Assembly: GCA_032260445.1 (NCBI GenBank)
Contig: JAVVFG010000258.1
Coordinates: forward strand, 1 to 6,201
Direction of reading: 5' to 3'
DNA length: 6,201 nt
Source of the DNA: JAAYYY01 sp032260445
GTDB taxonomy: Bacteria; Chloroflexota; Anaerolineae; Promineifilales; Promineifilaceae
Shown: one piece after another, positions 1-4,766 of the stretch
Position numbering within the stretch: the stretch's first letter is position 1
Layout: every line of letters starts with the position of its first letter
Notes under the pieces: model-generated
The model's input: only the letters and a program-made list of their open reading frames with translations
What the model was told of the DNA's origin: nothing
Databases searched by the model: none
Made by a program: the position numbers and the translations under genes

Positions 1-170
1 ACAAGCGCGGCGCCTATTTCCGTTATGGTGAAACCCTGCTCGGGCAGGGCCGGGAAAACGCCAAGACGTATCTGCGGGAGAACCCGGAGGTGCTGGGCGA
101 AGTGGAAAATCTCGTGCGGCAAGTAGCCGGGCTCCCGAGTCTGGCACCGGCGGCGGTAGCCGCGGAATAG
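1..170 (+). CDS. recA: RecA recombinase, C-terminal fragment (5' end outside window)
   Basis: This is the 3' end of recA, the ATP-dependent strand-exchange protein that forms filaments on single-stranded DNA and activates the SOS response. The reading frame enters at base 3, and 55 codons remain before the TAG at 168-170. The translation starts KRGAYFRYGETLLGQGREN and continues through a LRENPEVLGEVE segment. This matches the conserved RecA C-terminal domain, in which a GxWF/YxYG...LGQGREN motif is followed by a helix with xLxENP. The ATPase core and DNA-binding loops lie upstream of the window. The tail after the domain is short and rich in Ala and Pro (LPSLAPAAVAAE), not the strongly acidic tail of E. 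coli RecA. recX follows 344 bases downstream on the same strand, the usual recA-recX arrangement. The identification is secure although the gene is partial. Confidence 0.95.
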   Translation, partial: KRGAYFRYGETLLGQGRENAKTYLRENPEVLGEVENLVRQVAGLPSLAPAAVAAE

Positions 171-249
171 AGGAATAATTAGCAGAAGACGAGCTTCTTG
201 GAAGCTGTTCGGATTCTTAGTATTGACCAACGGCATTTGACTACAGCAG

Positions 250-421
250 GCCGGCGCCCTGTGGGCCCGGCTGGTTGAGAAAGAACTCCAGAAAAGTGAT
301 CGCTGAACGGCCCGTGCGTGGCACGGGCGCCCGCGATTTGGCTGGCAGAGAAGGGGTGACGACCCGCCGGCCGGCGCAGTAAGAGAACAACCAGATACGA
401 GACGCGGGCGCCGTAATTTTT
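250..421 (+). ncRNA. Candidate structured RNA between recA and recX (family not recognised)
   Basis: The RNA read on the + strand can form a largely nested fold. A bulged GC hairpin occupies 250-271. CTGGTTG at 271-277 pairs perfectly with CAACCAG at 388-394 and encloses two arms. In the first arm 298-303 pairs with 333-338 (one G-U), capped by a perfect 8-bp hairpin 310-317/321-328. In the second arm 341-346 pairs with 370-375 (one G-U), capped by 354-356/363-365. A competing 10-bp GC-rich pairing, 326-335 with 403-412, is followed at once by GTAATTTTT (413-421), which looks like a terminator with a very large loop. The two folds exclude each other, as in attenuators. I compared it by eye with tmRNA, RNase P RNA, 6S and SRP RNA and saw no convincing match. 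The boundaries, and whether it is a leader or a free RNA, are unknown. Confidence 0.3.
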
Positions 422-476
422 CGCCTAATAGCTGTCGTTCCTTCTTAGCTACAACCTGTTGTGTCCTGCGTACGCG

Positions 477-505
477 ATGCCGTGGTCTGATACCCACGGC
501 ATTTT
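477..505 (+). terminator. Intrinsic terminator immediately upstream of recX
   Basis: ATGCCGTGG (477-485) pairs perfectly with CCACGGCAT (494-502), giving a 9-bp stem with an 8-base loop, and a T-run follows (502-505). It ends nine bases before the recX start codon. In E. coli an intrinsic terminator also separates recA from recX, and limited read-through keeps RecX low relative to RecA. The position here fits the same logic. The stem is also close enough to the recX start to affect ribosome access. Confidence 0.75.
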
Positions 506-514
506 GCATTTAAG

Positions 515-1156
515 ATGGTGGATCGGAAGATTACCGCACTCAAGCGGCAGAAAAAGAATCAGGAGCGCGTTAGCGTCTATCTTGACGGCGAGTTCGCATT
601 TGGGCTGCCGGAAGACGCGGCGATCGCCCTGCGCACGGGGCAAACGCTTAGCGAGGCTGAGATCGCGGCTCTACAGGATAAGGACCGCTTTGCGCGGCTG
701 CGTGACCAGGCGACCCACTATCTCAGCTACCGGCCGCGTAGCGTGGCCGAAGTGCGGCGCCATTTTCTGCGCAAGGGACACGAGGAAGCGCTCGTGGAGC
801 GGGTGATCGCCTATCTGAGCGAGCGGGCGCTGCTCGACGACGAGGCGTTTGCGCGCTACTGGGTGGAACAGCGGGAGACATTTAAGCCGCGAAGCCGCCT
901 GGCGCTGCGCCAGGAGCTTTATAAACGCGGCGTCGACGCCGCCGCCATTGACGCGGCAATTGATGACGTGGACGAATTGGCTGCCGCCCGCCGGGCTGCC
1001 GAGAAATTGGCCTGGAAGTGGCGGGGGCTGGACTATGACCGCCTGCGAGCCAAGCTCGGCGGCTATTTGCAGCGGCGTGGCTTCGGCTACGACATTGTCA
1101 GACTAATCGTGGAAGAGACCTGGGCCGACAGCGGCGCAGATGAAACAGCGACTTAA
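515..1156 (+). CDS. recX: RecX, regulatory protein modulating RecA
   Basis: RecX binds the groove of the RecA filament and usually limits its extension and recombinase activity in the cytoplasm. The 213-residue product has the family layout. An N-terminal KITALKRQKKN...RVSVYLDGEFAFGL segment (residues 5-31) is followed by helical RecX repeats: one with YLSYRPRSVAEVRRHFLRKG (70-88), one around LLDDEAFARYWVEQR (106-120) continuing into RSRLALRQELYKRGV, and a third ending QRRGFGYDIVRLIVEE (186-201). The protein is rich in Arg and Ala, as usual. ATG at 515 is chosen because RecX proteins begin this close to the KITAL motif; GTG at 518 is equally possible. No clear Shine-Dalgarno is visible, because the terminator hairpin ends nine bases upstream. 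The stop is 12 bases before rny, so recX and rny are probably cotranscribed. Confidence 0.93.
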   Translation: MVDRKITALKRQKKNQERVSVYLDGEFAFGLPEDAAIALRTGQTLSEAEIAALQDKDRFARLRDQATHYLSYRPRSVAEVRRHFLRKGHEEALVERVIAYLSERALLDDEAFARYWVEQRETFKPRSRLALRQELYKRGVDAAAIDAAIDDVDELAAARRAAEKLAWKWRGLDYDRLRAKLGGYLQRRGFGYDIVRLIVEETWADSGADETAT

Positions 1157-1161
1157 AGGAG
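1155..1161 (+). promoter_or_regulatory. Ribosome binding site of rny, overlapping the recX stop
   Basis: AAAGGAG starts within the TAA stop of recX and lies 7 bases before the ATG at 1169. This good site fixes the rny start and suggests that ribosomes finishing recX can pass on to rny. Confidence 0.8.
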
Positions 1162-1168
1162 ACCAGAC

Positions 1169-2704
1169 ATGGTTGAACTCATTATCGGCATCGTCATCGG
1201 GCTAATTGCCGGTGCCGCTTTGGCTGGATATGTCGTCTACCAACGACAGAAGCCACGAACGGAAGGGATTTATGAACAGGCGCGGCAGGAGGCGGAGCAG
1301 ATCCGGAGGAGCGCCGAGACAGATGCGCAACAGCTACTGGAGCAAGGGCACCAGGAGATAAAAGAGACGCGTGCCGAGGCCGAGAAGGCGGTCGAACGCC
1401 GGTACGAAGAGCTTTCGCGGCGGGAGGAGCGCCTCGACGAGCGGCAAGTAACGCTCGACCGGCAGCAGAGCCGGGTGGAGAAACGGGAGCTGCGCCTCAA
1501 CAAGCGACAGGCGCGGCTCGACCGGCGCCATGCACAGTTGACGGAGATGGAAACGGAGCGACTGGAGGAGTTGCAGCGCATCGCCGCTCTCAGCGAGGAT
1601 GAGGCGAAGCAGATGCTGCTTGACGCCGTAGAAGTCGAAGCACGGCAGGACATGGCGCGGATTATGCGCGAGATCGAGGACCAAGCGCGCGAGGAAGGAG
1701 AGGAGCGGGCGCGCGAGCTGATCAGCCTGGCGATCCAGCGCGTGGCCAGCGAGCACGTGTCGGAGGTGACGATCAGCGTCGTGCCGCTGCCCAACGACGA
1801 TATGAAGGGGCGGATCATCGGGCGTAACGGGCGCAACATTCGCGCCTTCGAGCTGGCCGCGGGCGTTGACGTGGTGGTCGACGACACGCCTGAAGCGGTG
1901 ACGATTTCCAGCTTCGACCCGACGCGGCGCGAGGTCGCGGTCCGCGCGATGTCTAAGCTGGTCGCCGACGGGCGCATCCATCCGGCACGTATCGAGAAGC
2001 TGGTGAAAGACCAAGAGGACGAGGTGGAGCGGATCATCAAGCAGGCGGGCGAAGAAGCGGCCTACGAAGCGAATGTGCACGGCCTGCATCCGGAAGTGAC
2101 GAAGATGCTAGGGCGGCTGAAGTTCCGCACGTCGTACGGGCAGAACCAATTGCACCACGCGGTGGAGGCGGCGAAGATCGCCGCGGTGTTGGCCGCCGAG
2201 CTGGGGGGAGACGTGGAGACGGCGAAGATGGGCGCGCTGTTGCACGACCTGGGCAAGGCGATGGACCATGAGCAGGAAGGGACGCACGCCATGCTCGGCG
2301 CGGAATTTGCACGCCGCTTTAACGTGCCGAAGAAGGTGGTCAACGCGATCGCCTCGCACCACCACGAGGTGGACCAGGAGTCGATCGAGGATATCATCGT
2401 GGAGACGGCGGACGCGATTTCGGGCGCCCGGCCGGGCGCGCGCCGCGAGAGCCTGGAGAATTACATCAAGCGGGTGCGCACGTTGGAAGATATTGCGCAT
2501 ACGTTTGAGGGCGTGGAAAACGCCTATGCGCTGCAGGCCGGGCGCGAGATCCGGATTCTCGTCAAGCCGGATTCGATCGACGATTTAGCCGCAATGCGGC
2601 TGTCGAAAGAGATCGCGAAGACGATTGAAGATAGCATGCAATATCCAGGGCAGATCCAGGTAACGGTGATCCGCGAGACGCGCGCCGTGGGGTTTGCCAA
2701 ATAA
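1169..2704 (+). CDS. rny: Ribonuclease Y, membrane-anchored endoribonuclease
   Basis: RNase Y makes the initial cuts in mRNA decay at the inner face of the membrane and is the scaffold of the degradosome-like complex in bacteria that have it. The 511-residue length is typical. Domain order: an N-terminal membrane anchor (about residues 3-24, very hydrophobic), a long charged coiled coil (about 28-190), a KH RNA-binding domain with GRIIGRNGRNIR at 214-225, an HD phosphohydrolase domain with LLHDLGKAMDHE at 357-368 (metal-binding H359 and D360, H330 upstream, SHHHE 396-400, ETAD 412-415), and the conserved C-terminus MQYPGQIQVTVIRETRAV (490-507). Within the coiled coil, hydrophobic residues recur exactly every seven at 89, 96, 103, 110, 117 and 124. 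The KH loop has Asn at 220, where many family members have Glu (GREGRN). The recA-recX-rny order is known from several phyla. A hairpin follows the stop. Confidence 0.96.
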   Translation: MVELIIGIVIGLIAGAALAGYVVYQRQKPRTEGIYEQARQEAEQIRRSAETDAQQLLEQGHQEIKETRAEAEKAVERRYEELSRREERLDERQVTLDRQQSRVEKRELRLNKRQARLDRRHAQLTEMETERLEELQRIAALSEDEAKQMLLDAVEVEARQDMARIMREIEDQAREEGEERARELISLAIQRVASEHVSEVTISVVPLPNDDMKGRIIGRNGRNIRAFELAAGVDVVVDDTPEAVTISSFDPTRREVAVRAMSKLVADGRIHPARIEKLVKDQEDEVERIIKQAGEEAAYEANVHGLHPEVTKMLGRLKFRTSYGQNQLHHAVEAAKIAAVLAAELGGDVETAKMGALLHDLGKAMDHEQEGTHAMLGAEFARRFNVPKKVVNAIASHHHEVDQESIEDIIVETADAISGARPGARRESLENYIKRVRTLEDIAHTFEGVENAYALQAGREIRILVKPDSIDDLAAMRLSKEIAKTIEDSMQYPGQIQVTVIRETRAVGFAK

Positions 2705-2716
2705 GGGTTACGAGAG

Positions 2717-2759
2717 ATCCGATTCCTCCAAGTAATCGGATGTTGTGAGAGTGGAGGAA
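2717..2759 (+). promoter_or_regulatory. Hairpin with a loop complementary to the tpiA Shine-Dalgarno
   Basis: In the rny-tpiA gap, ATCCGATT (2717-2724) pairs perfectly with AATCGGAT (2734-2741), leaving a 9-base loop. The loop contains CCTCCA (2725-2730), exactly complementary to TGGAGG (2752-2757) of the tpiA ribosome binding site. Taking in the last two stem bases, TTCCTCCA (2723-2730) matches TGGAGGAA (2752-2759) over 8 bp. The RNA could therefore hide the binding site through a pseudoknot or a refolded stem. No T-run follows, so an intrinsic terminator is unlikely. The complementarity is read directly from the sequence; regulation is inference. Confidence 0.4.
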
Positions 2760-2764
2760 CATTG

Positions 2765-3523
2765 ATGCGTACACCGATCATAGCCGGGAACTGGAAGATG
2801 TATAAGACGGCCGAGGAGGCGGTGAGCTTTGTGCAGGCGATGCGCACGGAGCTGGCAGCGATCGAGGGCGCAGATGCGGTCGTCTGCCCGCCGGCGATAG
2901 CCATTCCGGCGGTCGCCGCGGCGCTCGAGGGGAGCAAGGTTGGCGTTGGCGCGCAGAACATGCATTATGAGGAAGCAGGCGCCTACACGGGCGAGCTGGC
3001 GCCCCCGATGCTGACGCCGTTCTGCCAGTATGTGATCCTGGGCCACTCGGAGCGCCGGGCTTACTATTGCGAGACGGATGAGAACGTGAACAAAAAGGCG
3101 AAGGCAGCGCTGGAGCACGGGCTGACGCCGATCATCTGCGTGGGCGAGAGTCTGGAACAGAACGAGGCGGGGGAGACGGTGAGCTTCGTGAGCGGGCAGG
3201 TGCGCGCGGCGCTGGACGGCATTGACGCCGCCGGCGTTGCCCAGTGCATCATCGCCTACGAACCGATCTGGGCAATTGGCACGGGCAAAGCAGCCAGCCC
3301 CGAACAGGCCGGTGAAATCATCGAGGAGTCGGTGCGGAACACGATTGCCGAGATGTACGATGCGGAGACCGCGGAGACGGTGCGCATCCAGTACGGCGGC
3401 AGCACTAATCCAGACAACATCGGCGCCTTCATGGCCCACCCGCAAATCGACGGCGCTCTGGTCGGTGGCGCTAGCTTGAAGCCGTCGTTCGTGGAGATGG
3501 TGCGGATTGCGGCCGAGAGCTAA
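2765..3523 (+). CDS. tpiA: Triosephosphate isomerase
   Basis: This cytoplasmic TIM-barrel enzyme interconverts dihydroxyacetone phosphate and glyceraldehyde 3-phosphate in glycolysis and gluconeogenesis. The 252-residue product has the full catalytic set: GNWKM at residues 8-12 (Asn9 and Lys11 bind substrate), ILGHSERR at 91-98 (electrophile His94), AYEPIWAIGTG at 164-174 (catalytic base Glu166 followed by the flexible loop 6), and the phosphate-binding YGGS (210-213) and GGASL (234-238). The length is normal and no key residue is missing. ATG 2765 is preferred over TTG 2762 because GGAGGA at 2753-2758 is 6 bases from the ATG but only 3 from the TTG, and TIM proteins start just before this motif. 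The gene is 60 bases after rny, probably in the same transcript, and its translation may be controlled by the hairpin in that gap. A GC-rich hairpin follows the stop. Confidence 0.97.
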   Translation: MRTPIIAGNWKMYKTAEEAVSFVQAMRTELAAIEGADAVVCPPAIAIPAVAAALEGSKVGVGAQNMHYEEAGAYTGELAPPMLTPFCQYVILGHSERRAYYCETDENVNKKAKAALEHGLTPIICVGESLEQNEAGETVSFVSGQVRAALDGIDAAGVAQCIIAYEPIWAIGTGKAASPEQAGEIIEESVRNTIAEMYDAETAETVRIQYGGSTNPDNIGAFMAHPQIDGALVGGASLKPSFVEMVRIAAES

Positions 3524-3531
3524 CCTGCTTT

Positions 3532-3551
3532 AGGAGGGCCCGGCCCTCCTT
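3532..3551 (+). terminator. GC-rich hairpin after tpiA, possible weak terminator
   Basis: AGGAGGGC (3532-3539) pairs perfectly with GCCCTCCT (3543-3550) around a 3-base loop, nine bases after the tpiA stop. Only two T residues follow directly (3550-3551), so termination would be weak or would need a factor. The left arm contains AGGAGG, a strong Shine-Dalgarno sequence buried in the stem and too far (21 bases) from the next ATG. Confidence 0.45.
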
Positions 3552-3559
3552 CCCCGCTG

Positions 3560-4351
3560 ATGGACCAGTCGTTGATGTCTTTCTTCTGGGTAGCGCTGGC
3601 GCTGCCAGTGCTACTCGTCGTGCAGCGCTGGATCCACCGCCATCTGCGCGGGGTCGCCTACCTGCTCACGGGGCGGCAAAGCTGGGCGGTTATCGTCTAT
3701 GCGCTTGTTCTCCTGCCGGGCGTTGTCCTACACGAAATCAGCCACTGGGTTTTCGCGAATTTGTTGGGGGTGCGCACGGGCGCTGTCTCCCTGCTCCCCC
3801 GGCAGCAGGCCGACGGCTCGATCCAGCTCGGCTACGTGGAATATTACCGTCACCGGCGCCTCGACCCGGTCCGCGAGAGCCTGATTGGTGGGGCGCCGCT
3901 GATTACCGGCACGGTGGTGATCCTGCTGATTGGCTTGCGTGTTTTCGACGTGCCGGCTTTGTCGCAGGCGATTGGTGCGGGGGAGATCACCCATCTGACA
4001 GGCGCGCTCGGCGAGCTGTTCAACACGCCTGACTTCTTCTTGTGGCTCTACCTGCTGTTCGCGGTGAGCAACGCGATGCTGCCGAGCCCTTCTGACCGGC
4101 GAGCTTGGCCGGCGTTCATTGTCTTGTTAGTGGTTGGCGCGGCCGTGCTACTGTTGTTGCGCCAGCAGGCGTTCCTCGTCAATGGGCTGACGGGACCGGT
4201 GGCGACGGTGTTTGGCTTTGTTGGCCTGGCGCTGACCCTAGCCATCGGGGTGGACCTGGTGTTTATGCTGATTATCTTCCTGGTCGAGACGGTTGTGAGC
4301 CGGCTGAAGAAGGTGCAGATCCAGTATGGGGGGCCAAGCCCGTTGGAATAG
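3560..4351 (+). CDS. M50-like integral membrane zinc metalloprotease (HEISH)
   Basis: The 263-residue product is a multi-pass membrane protein with the zinc-protease motif HEISH at residues 58-62 (His58, Glu59, His62), inside a hydrophobic segment (42-66), as in intramembrane site-2-type proteases. A second conserved-looking motif, SNAMLPSPSDRRAWP (170-184), supplies Asn171 and Asp179. It resembles the N-x(3)-P...D motif that gives the third zinc ligand in the M50 group. Likely membrane segments: 8-22, 42-57, 112-128, 160-174, 184-200 and a long one at 214-247. No PDZ domain is present. The substrate is unknown. ATG 3560 gives MDQSLMSFFW; the internal ATG at 3575 is an alternative. Neither has a good ribosome binding site, so the exact start is uncertain. 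The gene follows tpiA by 36 bases in the same frame. Membership of the HExxH membrane protease group is fairly sure; the exact family is not. Confidence 0.72.
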   Translation: MDQSLMSFFWVALALPVLLVVQRWIHRHLRGVAYLLTGRQSWAVIVYALVLLPGVVLHEISHWVFANLLGVRTGAVSLLPRQQADGSIQLGYVEYYRHRRLDPVRESLIGGAPLITGTVVILLIGLRVFDVPALSQAIGAGEITHLTGALGELFNTPDFFLWLYLLFAVSNAMLPSPSDRRAWPAFIVLLVVGAAVLLLLRQQAFLVNGLTGPVATVFGFVGLALTLAIGVDLVFMLIIFLVETVVSRLKKVQIQYGGPSPLE

Positions 4352-4353
4352 GA

Positions 4354-4388
4354 GAGATATCCGATTTCCCGGAGAAAGCGGATATCTC
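4354..4388. terminator. Perfect hairpin between convergent genes, possible bidirectional terminator
   Basis: GAGATATCCG (4354-4363) pairs perfectly with CGGATATCTC (4379-4388) over 10 bp. Inside the 15-base loop, TTTC (4365-4368) can pair with GAAA (4374-4377), extending the structure. It starts three bases after the stop of the protease gene and ends ten bases before the stop of the convergent DUF4342 gene. There is no long T-run on either side, so it may be an RNA 3' end stabiliser or a weak terminator for both. Confidence 0.55.
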
Positions 4389-4397
4389 CTCGCACGG

Positions 4398-4760
4398 TTA
4401 GCTCTCGGCCACTCGTTCCACGGCGATGGTACAGTCGGTAAGCAGGGCAGCGCCGAGGGCGAGAGCGGTGTAGGTGGGCAGCAGGGCGATGCCGGCAACG
4501 CCGAGCACGATGGGGATCTCGAATAAGATACGCTTGTCTGCGTTCTTGACGACGATGCGGCGCACGCCGGCTTCATGGACGAGGCGGCGTACCGTGTCTA
4601 CCAGCTCTTCGCCGGCGACGGTGAACTCTTCTGTCCAGGTACGGTCAGCTTCGCCCGCCGCTTCGTCTTCTTTCAGGTCTTCTTCTTCAATACGGATGGG
4701 CTCGCCTTGTTCCGGCGAGAAGCCCCCAGCGGGTTGTTGGACGTCTTTTTCTTCTTCCAT
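4398..4760 (-). CDS. DUF4342 domain protein, function unknown
   Basis: The 120-residue product has two parts. Residues 1-40 are highly acidic and probably disordered (MEEEKDVQQ... IEEEDLKEDEA). Residues 42-117 match my recollection of the DUF4342 domain: WTEEFTVAGEELVDTVRRLVHEAGVRRIVVKN (42-73), then LFEIPIVLGVAG (79-90), a hydrophobic stretch (91-107) and TIAVERV at the end. The family has no assigned biochemical role that I know of. The EIP...G pattern and the hydrophobic stretch could allow membrane association. ATG 4758-4760 is supported by AAAGGAG about ten bases upstream. That site lies inside the last codons of the upstream membrane protein gene, whose stop is only 6 bases away, so the two are very likely cotranscribed and perhaps translationally coupled. 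It converges with the protease gene. Confidence 0.8.
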   Translation of the reverse strand: MEEEKDVQQPAGGFSPEQGEPIRIEEEDLKEDEAAGEADRTWTEEFTVAGEELVDTVRRLVHEAGVRRIVVKNADKRILFEIPIVLGVAGIALLPTYTALALGAALLTDCTIAVERVAES

Positions 4761-4766
4761 TGCAAG

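Larger units (their letters stand above)
171..514 (+). other. recA-recX intergenic region, rich in inverted repeats
   Basis: This 344-base gap holds no credible protein gene, but it contains an unusual density of complementary segments. Visible stems include 192-197 with 201-206; 250-254 plus 256-259 with 263-266 plus 267-271 (one bulged C); 310-317 with 321-328; a 12-base palindrome at 365-376; a 10-bp pairing of 326-335 with 403-412; and the terminator hairpin at 477-502. A small inverted repeat, ACAAC-CT-GTTGT, lies at 451-462 and could be an operator, with little support. I found no GAAC-N4-GTTC type SOS box and no convincing -35/-10 pair. The gap is far longer than needed to join two cotranscribed genes, so a structured leader or a small RNA is plausible. 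Confidence 0.6.

Noticed and set aside
184..206. Terminator for recA at AGAAG/CTTCT or AGCTTC/GAAGCT
   Set aside because: The stems are only 5-6 bp, exclude each other, and are not followed by a T-run; the hairpin at 477-505 is a far better terminator.
171..514. tmRNA, RNase P RNA, 6S or SRP RNA in the recA-recX gap
   Set aside because: A fragment (GGGTGA...GTAAGAG) recalled RNase P RNA, but the diagnostic GAGGAAAGTCC and ACAGAA blocks are absent. No tRNA-like end or tag frame for tmRNA and no SRP tetraloop motif were seen.
171..514. SOS (LexA) box upstream of recX
   Set aside because: No GAAC-N4-GTTC or CTG-N10-CAG element with flanking conservation was found; ACAAC-CT-GTTGT at 451-462 is too short to call.
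459..806. A 115-codon open frame on the + strand starting in the recA-recX gap
   Set aside because: It overlaps recX in another frame, runs through the terminator hairpin, and its Arg/Ser-rich translation resembles no protein.
1270..2500. Long open frames on the - strand opposite rny (for example 1270-2040 and 1334-2089)
   Set aside because: They are antisense shadows produced by GC-rich, charged-residue codons of rny. Their translations are low-complexity Ser/Arg runs with no recognisable motif, while the + strand protein is a full-length, well-conserved RNase Y.
2762..2764. TTG as the tpiA start codon, giving an extra Met
   Set aside because: The ribosome binding site is only 3 bases from the TTG but 6 from the ATG at 2765, and ATG is the stronger codon.
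2708..3445. A 245-residue open frame on the - strand opposite tpiA
   Set aside because: tpiA has all its catalytic motifs on the + strand. The antisense translation is rich in His, Arg and Leu, shows no family pattern, and spans the rny-tpiA gap.
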